Assembly: GCA_963820035.1 (NCBI GenBank)
Contig: CAWFYK010000009.1
Coordinates: forward strand, 372,001 to 436,000
Source of the DNA: JAWWPG01 sp963820035
Lineage (GTDB): Bacteria > Actinomycetota > Actinomycetes > Propionibacteriales > Nocardioidaceae
Length of the DNA: 64,000 bases
Reading direction: 5' to 3'
Notes under the pieces: model-generated
The model's input: only the letters and a program-made list of their open reading frames with translations
The model's database searches: none
What the model was told of the DNA's origin: nothing
Made by a program: the position numbers and the translations under genes
Shown: one piece after another, positions 36,620 through 46,032 of the stretch
How positions within the stretch are numbered: position 1 is the first letter of the stretch
How the letters are laid out: the number at the start of each line of letters is the position of its first letter

Positions 36620-37222
36620 TCAGAGACGTTCACCGACCGGCACCTGTGCCGTGATCGTGTTGCCGGGTGGGGCCAACGGGCATTGCCAGGCACTGTTGTA
36701 GCGGCACGAGGGGTGATAGAGGAAGTTCAGGTCCACCACGATCCGGCCGTCGCGGCCGCCCAGGTCGGCCCCCTTGGCGGTATCGAGGAGGTACCGGCCA
36801 CCGCCATAGCTGGACTCGCCCGCCGTACCGTCGCGCAACGGCACGAAGAGGCCGCCTGCGTACTGCTGCAGCCACCAGATGTCGACGGTGGCATCGAGCG
36901 GTGCCGGGAGCCGGACCTGACCGACACGCCGCAGCGAGGTGTCCCCGTCGCTGCCGCTGGGCAGCGTGAGCTCGGCCGGCTCCGGCGCCTCGATGAGCGG
37001 TAGCTCGAAGCGCCACGTCGGGTCGTAGGGCCAGATCGGGAGCCCGGTAGCGCGCAGCGGGTCGTCCGGCAGCAGAGGGCTCTGCGGATGGGTCCGGAAC
37101 AACCGGTCGCGGCCGGCGACCCAGGCTGCGTGACCCGACGCGGGATCGGGTTCACGTCGAACGGCGGCGTAGAGCGCGCCGACCTCACGCCGCCAGTCGG
37201 CGAGCTCGAGCTCGGCCGTCAT
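36620..37222 (-). CDS. DUF1684 family protein
   Basis: 200 aa. The DUF1684 C-terminal signature DLNFLYHPSCRYNSAWQCPL is unmistakable, with GRYLLDTAKGADLG before it. The family's function is unknown; the shape resembles small beta-rich proteins with two conserved cysteines. ATG 37222 has GGGTGAG just upstream; the open frame begins at TTG 37231. It follows the MBL hydrolase by 15 bp, so it is probably the third gene of the mscR operon. Confidence 0.85.
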   Translation of the reverse strand: MTAELELADWRREVGALYAAVRREPDPASGHAAWVAGRDRLFRTHPQSPLLPDDPLRATGLPIWPYDPTWRFELPLIEAPEPAELTLPSGSDGDTSLRRVGQVRLPAPLDATVDIWWLQQYAGGLFVPLRDGTAGESSYGGGRYLLDTAKGADLGGRDGRIVVDLNFLYHPSCRYNSAWQCPLAPPGNTITAQVPVGERL

Positions 37223-37237
37223 CTCACCCAACCCGCA

Positions 37238-37849
37238 TCAGCCCTTGCGGGCCCGCTCGGCGGAGATCGTGGTGGGGCTGCCGTGACCGGTCAGCACCAC
37301 CGTCTCGGGCGGCAGGGTGTAGAGCTTGGCCCGGATGCTCACCACGATCGCGTCGTGGTTGGAGAAGCTGCGTCCGGTGGCCCCGGGACCGCCTTCGAAG
37401 AGCGTGTCGCCGGTGAACACCACCCCGAGATCCGGCGAGTAGAGACACGTCGAGCCCGGGGAGTGGCCCGGCGTGTGCAGGACCGTCAGCGAGATGTCGC
37501 CCACCACGATGCGGGCTCCGTCGTCGAGCGGGCCGTCCGGCTCGATGCCCGGATGCGTCAGGTTCCACACCGGGGCGTCGTCGGGGTGGAGCAGGATCGG
37601 GGCATCGAGGACGTCGGCCAGGGCGGGGGCGACCCGCACATGGTCGTCATGCGCGTGCGTGCACACGATGGCGAGCACCCGACGGTCACCGATCACGTCC
37701 TTGATGGCCTGCACGGAGTGTGGCGCGTCGATCACGATGCACTCGTGGTCGTCGCCGACGACCCAGATGTTGTTCTCGACCTCGAAGATCTCGCCGTCGA
37801 GGGAGAAGGTGCCGCTGGAGACGCCGTGGTCGACCCGGACGTCTGTCAC
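37238..37849 (-). CDS. MBL-fold metallo-hydrolase linked to mscR
   Basis: 203 aa. The zinc motif THAHDDH (H65, H67, D69, H70), HTPGHSPGS and FTGDTLF are all present, as in glyoxalase II-like thioester hydrolases. In actinobacteria this gene follows the mycothiol-dependent formaldehyde dehydrogenase and is thought to hydrolyse S-formylmycothiol or a related mycothiol adduct. Its GTG start overlaps the mscR stop by 4 bp. Confidence 0.88.
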   Translation of the reverse strand: MTDVRVDHGVSSGTFSLDGEIFEVENNIWVVGDDHECIVIDAPHSVQAIKDVIGDRRVLAIVCTHAHDDHVRVAPALADVLDAPILLHPDDAPVWNLTHPGIEPDGPLDDGARIVVGDISLTVLHTPGHSPGSTCLYSPDLGVVFTGDTLFEGGPGATGRSFSNHDAIVVSIRAKLYTLPPETVVLTGHGSPTTISAERARKG

Positions 37850-38931
37850 AGGACGACGACCGACCGCAGCACGTGGCCCGAGTGCATCTTGTCGAAGGCA
37901 GCCTCGACGTCACCGATCCCGATGGTCTCGGAGACGAACGCATCCAACGGCAACCGGCCCTGCAGATAGAGGTCGATCAGCATCGGGAAGTCGCGGCTCG
38001 GCAGGCAGTCGCCGTACCAGGAGGACTTGAGGGAACCTCCGCGACCGAAGACATCGAGCAGCGGGATCTCGAGGCTGTCATCCGGCATCGGTACGCCGAC
38101 GAGCACCACGGTGCCGGCGAGGTCTCGGGCATAGAACGCCTGCTCCCAGGTGGCCGGAGTACCGACGGCGTCGACCACGACATCGGCCCCGAACCCGCCG
38201 GTGACCGCCCTGACAGCCTCGACGACGTCGTGCTCGTGCGCGTTGACCGTGTGGGTGGCCCCGAGCTCCTTCGCCTTCTTGAGCTTGCGGTCGTCGACGT
38301 CGATCGCGACGATCGTGACCGCGCCGGCGAGACGTGACCCGGCGATCGCAGCGGTCCCGACGCCCCCGCATCCGATCACCGCGACCGAGTCGCCGCGAGT
38401 CACCCCACCGGTGTTGATCGCCGCGCCGAGACCCGCCATCACGCCGCACCCGAGCAGACCCGCGACCTCCGGCGGTGCGGCCGGGTCAACCTTGGTGCAC
38501 TGCCCTGCGTGCACAAGAGTCTTGTCGGCGAAGGCGCCGATCCCGAGCGCGGGAGACAGCTCGGTGCCGTCCACCAGCGTCATCTTCTGGGTGGCGTTGA
38601 AGGTGTTGAAGCAGTACTGCGGGCGGCCGCGCCGACACGCGCGACAGTCGCCGCAGACGGCGCGCCAGTTGAGCACGACGTAGTCACCGGGCTCCACACT
38701 CGTGACGCCCTCGCCAACCGACTCCACGATCCCTGCCGCCTCATGGCCAAGCAGATAAGGGAAGTCGGCCCCGATGCCACCCTCTCGATAGTGCAGGTCC
38801 GTGTGGCAGACGCCGCACGCCTGCACCTTGACCACCGTCTCACCGGGTCCAGGATCGGGAATGACGACGTCGACGAGCTCGACGGGCAGGCGCTCGGCAC
38901 GGGCGATGACGCCCTGCACGGTCTGAGACAT
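37846..38931 (-). CDS. mscR: Mycothiol-dependent formaldehyde dehydrogenase / S-nitrosomycothiol reductase
   Basis: 361 aa, the same length as mycobacterial MscR. Catalytic zinc ligands lie in ACGVCHTD (C42) and LLGHEAAG; the structural zinc site is VCGDCRACRRGRPQYC; NAD binding is through GCGGVGTAAI. It oxidises S-hydroxymethylmycothiol and reduces S-nitrosomycothiol in the cytoplasm. ATG 38931 is preceded by GGAGG. Its presence indicates a mycothiol-producing actinomycete. Operon: mscR, MBL hydrolase, DUF1684. Confidence 0.9.
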   Translation of the reverse strand: MSQTVQGVIARAERLPVELVDVVIPDPGPGETVVKVQACGVCHTDLHYREGGIGADFPYLLGHEAAGIVESVGEGVTSVEPGDYVVLNWRAVCGDCRACRRGRPQYCFNTFNATQKMTLVDGTELSPALGIGAFADKTLVHAGQCTKVDPAAPPEVAGLLGCGVMAGLGAAINTGGVTRGDSVAVIGCGGVGTAAIAGSRLAGAVTIVAIDVDDRKLKKAKELGATHTVNAHEHDVVEAVRAVTGGFGADVVVDAVGTPATWEQAFYARDLAGTVVLVGVPMPDDSLEIPLLDVFGRGGSLKSSWYGDCLPSRDFPMLIDLYLQGRLPLDAFVSETIGIGDVEAAFDKMHSGHVLRSVVVL

Positions 38932-39035
38932 GCGGTAACCCTCCACTGTGACAACGGCTTGGACCTGCTCCCCGAGCTACTCGGGTTCACCGTACCCGAG
39001 CGCTCACCGGCCGCGGTGCGTTCCGCCGGACGTCG

Positions 39036-39479
39036 TCAGCCCGTCGGCGGGCCGCACGCGTCATCGGCCGCCAGCTCGGCGAGGATCCGCCGCAGGTGGG
39101 TCCGGTCGGAGGTACTCAGCCGGCCGAAGACCCGCTCCGCCTCGGCCACGCGTGCCGCCCGCACCGCGCCACTCACCTCTCGGCCGCGGTCCGTCAACGT
39201 GACGAGCGTGGCCCTACGGTCGTCGGGATCGGCTGCCCGGCATACCAAGCCGCGTTCCTCGAGCGAGTCCACCACCTCGGTGACGGATCGCGGGGTGATC
39301 CGAAGGTGTTCGGCGAGCTCGCTGGGTCGCAGTACCCCATGGGTGGCGACGAGCGAGATGGCGCGGGACTGCGAGGGCGTGATCTGCCACGGCGCAAGGG
39401 CCTTGACCGCCGAGTGACGAAGCCGGCGGGAGACCGTGCCGAACAACTCGTTGAGGGAGTCACCCGCATGCTCGGCCAC
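39036..39479 (-). CDS. MarR-family transcriptional regulator
   Basis: 147 aa, winged-helix MarR protein: PSELAEHLRITPRSVTEVVDSLEERGLV (recognition helix) and DRRATLVTLTDRGRE (wing). It diverges from an ABC exporter, and a perfect palindrome, ACCTCAT-T-ATGAGGT, lies between them. TAGCAT is 6 nt before the GTG start (leaderless layout), and the palindrome covers the expected -35, so autorepression is likely. Ligand probably a drug or hydrophobic compound. Confidence 0.89.
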   Translation of the reverse strand: MAEHAGDSLNELFGTVSRRLRHSAVKALAPWQITPSQSRAISLVATHGVLRPSELAEHLRITPRSVTEVVDSLEERGLVCRAADPDDRRATLVTLTDRGREVSGAVRAARVAEAERVFGRLSTSDRTHLRRILAELAADDACGPPTG

Positions 39480-39509
39480 GGGAACATGCTAGCAGAGTTT
39501 TGCCTTGTA

Positions 39510-39524
39510 ACCTCATTATGAGGT
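39510..39524. promoter_or_regulatory. MarR operator palindrome
   Basis: ACCTCAT-T-ATGAGGT, a perfect 15-bp palindrome followed by a further half-site (AACCTCAT at 39525-39532). Positioned between the divergent MarR gene and the ABC exporter. Confidence 0.75.
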
Positions 39525-39572
39525 AACCTCATCATCTTGTGGAGGAACGCGCAGAGGAAGGGGAGATGTCCG

Positions 39573-41441
39573 ATGGATGCTCCTGATGTCAGCACCACCC
39601 GCCGTAGGTCGCTCCTTTCGGCAACCCCCGAGGACAGCGCCCGGGCCGAGCACGTCTCGGTACGCCGGGTGCTGCGGCTGTTCACCCCGTACCGGGCCTC
39701 GCTCGCCTTCGTGACCGCCATCATCGTGGCCGCCTCGATCGTGGGGCTCGCGTCACCCTTCCTCCTTCGGGCGGTGATCGACACCGCCCTCCCCCAACAG
39801 AACCTGACGCTCCTCGTCTGGCTGGTCGCCGGCATGGTGGCCGCAACCGCTGTGACCGCAGGGCTAGGCGTGATCCAGACCTGGGTGTCGACCAAGGTCG
39901 GCCAGCAGGTGATGCACCGGCTCCGGCGTGACGTCTTCTCCCACCTGCAACGTCAGTCCCTCGACTTCTTCAAGCGCAACCGCACCGGTGAGATCCAGTC
40001 ACGGATCACCAACGACATCGGCGGCATGGAAGCCGTCGTCACGTCGACGGCCGCGTCGGTCGCGTCCAACCTCACGACGGTGGTCGCCACCGCCATCGCG
40101 ATGGCAGCCCTGTCGTGGCGGCTCTCACTGATCTCGCTGGTCGTGGTGCCTCCCGCCGTCATCCTGACCCGACGGGTGGCCCAGATGAGGCGCCGGATCA
40201 CCGCCCAGCAGCAGCGCCAGCTTGCCGACATCAGCTCGACGGTCGAGGAGTCGCTGTCGATCAGCGGGATCCAGCTCAGCAAGACGCTGGGTGCGGGACC
40301 CGCTCTCGTCGACAGGTTCACCGGGCTCTCGGAGAAGCTGATCGAGCTGGAGCTCAAGGCGCAGCTCGCCGGCAGATGGCGGATGGCCTCGATGAGCGTG
40401 ATCTTCGCGGCGATCCCGGCCATCATCTACCTGAGCGCCGGTCTGCCGATGACACGCGGCACCATGACGATCGGCACTCTGGTGGCGTTCACCACGCTGC
40501 AGGCAGCGATCTTCCGGCCGCTGATGGGCCTGCTCAACGTGCAGGTCACCCTGACCAGCTCCCTCGCCCTGTTCAGCCGGATCTTCGAGTACCTCGACCT
40601 CCCGGTCGAGATCCAGGACCCGGCAGCAGCGAGCCCTCTCGACGTGACCGCGGTTCGCGGTGACGTCGAGATCCATGACGTCACCTTCCGCTACTCCGAC
40701 AGTGACGTCCCGGCCCTCGACCACGTGTCCCTCTCCGTGCCCGCCGGCAGCACGCTCGCCGTCGTGGGAGCGACCGGCTCCGGCAAGAGCACCCTCGCCG
40801 CCCTGCTGGCCCGGCTGCACGACCCGGGCAGTGGTGAGGTCCGCATCGACGGCGTGGACATCAAGGACATCCGCCTCGCCGACCTCGTGGAGGTGGTCGG
40901 CGTGGTCACTCAGGAGACCTACCTGCTCCACGCCACCGTGCGCGACAACCTCCGCTACGCCAGACCGGACGCCACCGACGCGCTGATCGAGGAGGCCGCC
41001 CGGGCCGCCCACATCCACGAGATGGTCGCTGCGCTCCCGGCGGGCTACGACACCATCGTCGGGTCGCGCGGCTACCGCTTCTCCGGCGGTGAGAAGCAGC
41101 GCATCGCCATCGCCCGCACGCTGCTGCGCAACCCGCGCGTCCTGGTGCTCGACGAGGCCACCAGCGCCCTCGACAACCGAACCGAGCGCGCCGTCCAGTC
41201 GGCCTTCGACGCCCTGTCGGTCGGCCGTACGACGATCACGATCGCCCACCGGTTGTCGACCGTCCGCCATGCCGACCAGATCGCCGTCCTCGACAAGGGT
41301 CGGGTCGTCGAGGTCGGCAGCCACGAGGAGCTGCTCGCGCGCGAGGGCTACTACGCCCGGCTGAGCAACGCCCCCGACCTGGACTGGGACACTGCGCTGC
41401 TCACCGAGTCAGCCCTGGAGCTGGGCCTGGTAAACCGGTAG
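39573..41441 (+). CDS. ABC exporter (homodimeric type), MarR-linked
   Basis: 622 aa with a six-helix exporter domain (about residues 45-330) and nucleotide-binding domain (about 365-600). Walker A is GATGSGKST, signature FSGGEKQR, Walker B VLDEATSALD and H-loop TIAHRLST, all canonical, so the protein can work as a homodimer. ATG 39573 follows GGGGAGATG. Control by the divergent MarR regulator suggests efflux of a toxic or signalling compound. The 3' end overlaps the convergent SRPBCC gene by 33 bp. Confidence 0.9.
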   Translation: MDAPDVSTTRRRSLLSATPEDSARAEHVSVRRVLRLFTPYRASLAFVTAIIVAASIVGLASPFLLRAVIDTALPQQNLTLLVWLVAGMVAATAVTAGLGVIQTWVSTKVGQQVMHRLRRDVFSHLQRQSLDFFKRNRTGEIQSRITNDIGGMEAVVTSTAASVASNLTTVVATAIAMAALSWRLSLISLVVVPPAVILTRRVAQMRRRITAQQQRQLADISSTVEESLSISGIQLSKTLGAGPALVDRFTGLSEKLIELELKAQLAGRWRMASMSVIFAAIPAIIYLSAGLPMTRGTMTIGTLVAFTTLQAAIFRPLMGLLNVQVTLTSSLALFSRIFEYLDLPVEIQDPAAASPLDVTAVRGDVEIHDVTFRYSDSDVPALDHVSLSVPAGSTLAVVGATGSGKSTLAALLARLHDPGSGEVRIDGVDIKDIRLADLVEVVGVVTQETYLLHATVRDNLRYARPDATDALIEEAARAAHIHEMVAALPAGYDTIVGSRGYRFSGGEKQRIAIARTLLRNPRVLVLDEATSALDNRTERAVQSAFDALSVGRTTITIAHRLSTVRHADQIAVLDKGRVVEVGSHEELLAREGYYARLSNAPDLDWDTALLTESALELGLVNR

Positions 41442-41918
41442 CAACCGCTCCCACCGCTCGTCCCAGCTCTGGTCGTGGCTGGGTTCGCCGCGGACGTCGG
41501 CATCGAGCTGCTCCAGGAACGTCTGCCAGCCCGCGGCATAGCCCGGCGCGCCAGCCACGGGGAGCCGAGCGTGCTCGACGACGAGCAGGCTCGCCCCGTC
41601 GGCCGGGCGGACGTCGACCGTGACCCTGGAGTCCGGCTGGCCCTCGAGTCGCCACGAGATCGCCAGATGCTCGGGGGGCACACACTTGAGGACCGTGCCC
41701 GCCGTACGCTGCGCCGGGTCGTCGGGGTCGAACACGATGAGGAAGTCGCCGCCGGGACGCAGCTCTCCCTCGACCGGCGCGAACCAGCCGGCCAGCCGAT
41801 CTCGCTCCGTGACAGCCGACCAGAGGTCCCCGACGTCGGTGGGATACTCCCGCTCCAGCCGGACGCAGACCCGATCGCCGTCGGGGCGAAGGGCTCCGAA
41901 GATGTTGGTCGTGGCCAT
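41409..41918 (-). CDS. SRPBCC (AHSA1/START-like) domain protein
   Basis: 169 aa: VRLEREYPTDVGDLWSAVTERDRLAGWFAPVEGEL and AGYAAGWQTFLEQLDADVRG are hallmarks of activator of Hsp90 ATPase-like proteins, which bind hydrophobic ligands in a cavity. It is preceded by an ArsR regulator 25 bp upstream, a very common actinobacterial pair. AAAGGA lies 6 bp before ATG 41918. Function beyond ligand binding is not known. Confidence 0.86.
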   Translation of the reverse strand: MATTNIFGALRPDGDRVCVRLEREYPTDVGDLWSAVTERDRLAGWFAPVEGELRPGGDFLIVFDPDDPAQRTAGTVLKCVPPEHLAISWRLEGQPDSRVTVDVRPADGASLLVVEHARLPVAGAPGYAAGWQTFLEQLDADVRGEPSHDQSWDERWERLLPVYQAQLQG

Positions 41919-41943
41919 CACAGTCCTTTCGCGACAGTTCTGC

Positions 41944-42270
41944 TCATGACGTCTTCTTCCGGGCCCGCTTCCCGCGGGCGATCTCGGTGCCCAAGGCGTC
42001 GAGGCGTTGCGTCCACAAGGACCGGTAGCGGCTCAGCCAGACGTCGATCTCCGACAGTGGCTCCGCGTCGAGGGAGTAGACCCGCCGTTGGGCGTCAGCA
42101 TGAGAGCGGACCAATCCGGCCTCCCGGAGGACGCGCAGGTGCCGCGACACCCCTGGCCGGCTGATGTCGAAGAGGGAGGCCAGCTCACCCGCCGTGCGGT
42201 CGGCCGTGGCCAGCTCCTCCACGATGCGTCGCCGGGTCGGGTCACCCAGAGCTTCGAGCGCTGCTTGCAT
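41944..42270 (-). CDS. ArsR-family transcriptional regulator
   Basis: 108 aa winged-helix repressor: MQAALEALGDPTRRRIVEEL and LFDISRPGVSRHLRVLREAGLV. There are no cysteine metal ligands, so it likely belongs to the SRPBCC-linked, non-metal group. Palindromes directly upstream (TGTGTAACACA and GTTACC-CAGA-GGTAAC) are likely operators for autoregulation. It is co-transcribed with the SRPBCC gene. Confidence 0.89.
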   Translation of the reverse strand: MQAALEALGDPTRRRIVEELATADRTAGELASLFDISRPGVSRHLRVLREAGLVRSHADAQRRVYSLDAEPLSEIDVWLSRYRSLWTQRLDALGTEIARGKRARKKTS

Positions 42271-42276
42271 GGAAAC

Positions 42277-42322
42277 TGTGTAACACAGCTCTTACGTAAC
42301 GTCAAGGTTACCCAGAGGTAAC
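42277..42322. promoter_or_regulatory. ArsR promoter palindromes
   Basis: TGTGTAACACA (42277-42287), TTACGTAA (42292-42299) and GTTACC-CAGA-GGTAAC (42307-42322), three perfect palindromes within 46 bp directly before the ArsR start. At least one is likely the ArsR operator. Confidence 0.6.
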
Positions 42323-42362
42323 GGCGGCCGCCGTAACACGTTGGTCACAAACCCCCACACGT

Positions 42363-42400
42363 TTAACGCGCTGGAAACAGCAGATCAAACTCGCGGAAAC
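42363..42400 (+). promoter_or_regulatory. GlnR-type nitrogen operator upstream of amtB
   Basis: Four 5-bp elements each separated by 6 bp: TTAAC-n6-GAAAC-n6-TCAAA-n6-GAAAC. This matches the published actinobacterial GlnR pattern gTnAC-n6-GaAAC repeated twice, with the third element poor. A partial upstream pair, GTAAC-n6-GTCAC, lies at 42333-42348. Confidence 0.65.
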
Positions 42401-42512
42401 ATCCGGCAACCACACTGACCCGTATCCGAGGAGCCGACTGCGGCTGCCTCCGCGCACGACGGGGCGGCCGAAGACGGTGTCCTGTAGCTCTCACGAGAGG
42501 GACCCACCGACC

Positions 42513-43801
<1,289 letters not shown>

Positions 43802-43820
<19 letters not shown>

Positions 43821-44887
43821 CCCTTCGCCGCGCGGGTCACCGGAGTCTGTCCGGTGACCCGTGCGGGCAGCAGGCCCATAGCGCTCCTGGCCCGGGCGAC
43901 GACCGGCTCCGCCTGACGGGAGGCCCGCTCGGCACCGTGTGCCAGCATCGCCTCCAGCCGTGCCTCGTCGGCGCGCAGCTCGCCGTATCGCCGCCGGACC
44001 GGCTCCAGGGTCTCGTTGACCGCATCCGCCACCGCCGCCTTCAGGGCGCCGTACGACGTGAACTCCGCGGCCAGAGCTGTCGGGTCACCGTCCAGCACCG
44101 TTGCGAGGATGTCCAGCAGGTTGGAGACGCCGGGCTTGGCCTCGGGGTCGTAGCGGATCTCGGTCTCGGAGTCGGTGACCGCCCGGCCCACTTTGCGCCG
44201 GACGGCGGCCGCGCTGTCGAGCATCCGGATCACCCCGGGAGCCTCGTCGGGTCCCGACTTGCTCATCTTCGACGTCGGGTCGGCAAGGTCGGACACCCGG
44301 GTCGCGAGAGCGGCCGGCGCGAGCTGCGGCACCACGAACGTCGGGCCGTAGTCGCGGTTGAACCGGATCGCGAGGTCGCGTGCAAGCTCGACATGTTGGC
44401 TCTGGTCGCTACCGACCGGAACCCGCTCGGCGTCGTACAGCAGGATGTCGGCCGCCATCAGGCACGGGTAGGTGAACAGGCTGGCCCGGGTGCGCGGGCG
44501 GCCGCCCTTCTCCTTGAACTGGATCATCCGGCTGAGCTCGCCGACGTACGCCGTCGACTCCAGCAGGTAGGACAGCTCGACATGGGCGCGTACCTGGGAC
44601 TGGACGAAGACGGTCGACACGTCCGGGTCGAGTCCCGCGGCGAAATAGAGCGCGGCAGTCTGCAGGGTGAGCTCGCGCACCCGGCCCGGCTCGACGGCGG
44701 TCGTGAGGGCATGCAGGTCGGCGATGAAGAAGTAGCCCTGCTGGACGCCCTGGCCGTCGACGAACCGCTTGAGCGCTCCGAGATGGTTGCCGAGCGTGAG
44801 CGCCCCGCTCGGCGTGATCCCGGACAGCACGCGCGGAGTGCCTGGGCCCGGTGTGGGGCTGGGTGTGGTGGTGGTGCTGCTGGTCAT
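43802..44887 (-). CDS. trpS: Tryptophanyl-tRNA synthetase
   Basis: 361-aa class I synthetase. GITPSGALTLGNHLGA carries the HIGH-like element and SKMSKSGPD the KMSKS loop; YPCLMAADILLY and VGSDQSQHVELARD bind tryptophan. AGGAG lies 7 bp before ATG 44887. A 15-codon leader peptide with adjacent Trp codons and a 10-bp hairpin lie upstream, so expression is probably set by Trp-tRNA charging through attenuation. Confidence 0.95.
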
Positions 44888-44930
44888 GGTTGGCTCCTGA
44901 TTTCGAGGCCCCACGACTCCGGACATGACA

Positions 44931-44955
44931 ACAGCCGTCCTCGTGGGACGGCTGT
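44931..44955 (-). terminator. Attenuator hairpin before trpS
   Basis: ACAGCCGTCC/GGACGGCTGT, a perfect 10-bp stem with a 5-nt loop, lying 31 nt after the leader-peptide stop and 43 nt before the trpS ATG. It is followed by TGTCATG, not a long U-tract, as is common in actinobacteria. The GGCTGT next to the Trp codons could pair with ACAGCC of this stem. Confidence 0.7.
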
Positions 44956-44985
44956 GAGGTCAGAGAAGACTCGGCGGGCCGCCCG

Positions 44986-45033
44986 TCAGGACAGCCACCA
45001 CGCGCGACGGTGTCGGCGGACGGTTCGAGTCAT
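44986..45033 (-). CDS. trpS leader peptide (Trp-Trp)
   Basis: 15-codon ORF, MTRTVRRHRRAWWLS, ATG at 45033, stop TGA at 44986. Two adjacent Trp codons sit just before the stop, then the attenuator hairpin, then trpS. Trp is rare, so the tandem pair in this position is strong evidence of ribosome-mediated attenuation. TATGCT lies exactly 6 nt before the ATG, so the leader mRNA probably begins at its own start codon. Confidence 0.8.
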   Translation of the reverse strand: MTRTVRRHRRAWWLS

Positions 45034-45039
45034 GTGGGG

Positions 45040-45045
45040 AGCATA
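45040..45045 (-). promoter_or_regulatory. -10 element for the trpS leader transcript
   Basis: TATGCT, with 6 nt to the leader-peptide ATG. No convincing -35 is seen. Confidence 0.5.
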
Positions 45046-45190
45046 TCGGCCGCCTGGACCGCGAAGCGACCGGGTTTCGCGGAGGGTCGCAGATCGGGTC
45101 GATCCAGTTGTTTCCGGGACTCGGAGGCCGTTCTGCTGGGAGGATGGCCGCCCACCGGCCGATTCACCCAGACCCCGTGAGGAAGCGCTC

Positions 45191-45718
45191 ATGTCAGAGC
45201 AGACCCCACCGTCAGGTCCGCCCGAGGGCCCAGCAGTCCAGCCCGCCGACGCCCCGTCACCGCAGGCGGTGAACCCGCCACCGCCGGAGCCGGCGTACTC
45301 GTCTAACCCGCAGCAGGGGATCGTCGCAGCGCCGAACCCGAACGCCATGATGCAGGCGGGACCCGTCGGTCAGGTGCGCAGCACCGGGATGTGCATCCTG
45401 CTCTACATCGTGACGCTCGGCATCTACTCCTGGTACTGGTATTACAAGGTCTCGAAGGAGATGAAGGACCACTCCGGGCAGGGCATCGGCGGAGCGATCG
45501 CACTGATCCTCGCCATCTTCGTCGGCATCGTCATGCCCTACGTCTCCTCCTCGGAGGTTGGTGGGCTGTATACGCGCCGAGGTGAGGAGCAACCGGTCTC
45601 GGCCATGACCGGGCTCTGGTACTTCCCCGGGATGATCATCATCGTCGGGCCGATCATCTGGTTCGTGAAGACGAACGGCGCCCTCAACCGCTACTGGGAG
45701 TCGCTCGGCGCGAGCTGA
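45191..45718 (+). CDS. DUF4234 membrane protein
   Basis: 175 aa. A Pro-rich N-terminal tail of about 60 residues precedes a DUF4234 domain: RSTGMCILLYIVTLGIYSWYWYYKVSKEM with two further hydrophobic segments and LNRYWES at the end. Function unknown. AGGAA lies about 6 bp before ATG 45191. It converges with the DUF2277 gene with a 1-bp gap. Confidence 0.83.
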   Translation: MSEQTPPSGPPEGPAVQPADAPSPQAVNPPPPEPAYSSNPQQGIVAAPNPNAMMQAGPVGQVRSTGMCILLYIVTLGIYSWYWYYKVSKEMKDHSGQGIGGAIALILAIFVGIVMPYVSSSEVGGLYTRRGEEQPVSAMTGLWYFPGMIIIVGPIIWFVKTNGALNRYWESLGAS

Positions 45719-45719
45719 C

Positions 45720-46010
45720 TCAGCGCGACGCCAGGGCCTGCTGCTGCTCCACCCGGCGAAGGCCACGCTCGCGTGCCTTCGCGCGCTCCGTCTCGCGGTC
45801 CTTCGGAGCGGCATTCGTCACCAAGGAGTCGAGCAGGGTCCGGGTGGCGGCCGCGACCGCGTCCACTGCCTCGGCCATCGCCGCCTCGTTCGCCTGGGCA
45901 GGCTTGGTCATGCCGCTGACCTTGCGGACGTACTGCAGGGCAGCCGACCGGACCTCGTCATCAGTGGTGGGCGGCTCGAAATTGTAGAGAACGCGGATGT
46001 TTCGGCACAT
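45720..46010 (-). CDS. DUF2277 family protein
   Basis: 96 aa. MCRNIRVLYNFEPPTTDDEVRSAALQYVRKVSG is the DUF2277 signature, so ATG 46010 is the start. It is small, helical and cytoplasmic; function unknown. CATCCT lies 6 nt before the ATG, a weak leaderless signal. The DUF1707 gene ends 22 bp upstream. Confidence 0.86.
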   Translation of the reverse strand: MCRNIRVLYNFEPPTTDDEVRSAALQYVRKVSGMTKPAQANEAAMAEAVDAVAAATRTLLDSLVTNAAPKDRETERAKARERGLRRVEQQQALASR

Positions 46011-46032
46011 CAGGTCAGGATGCCATGCCGCG

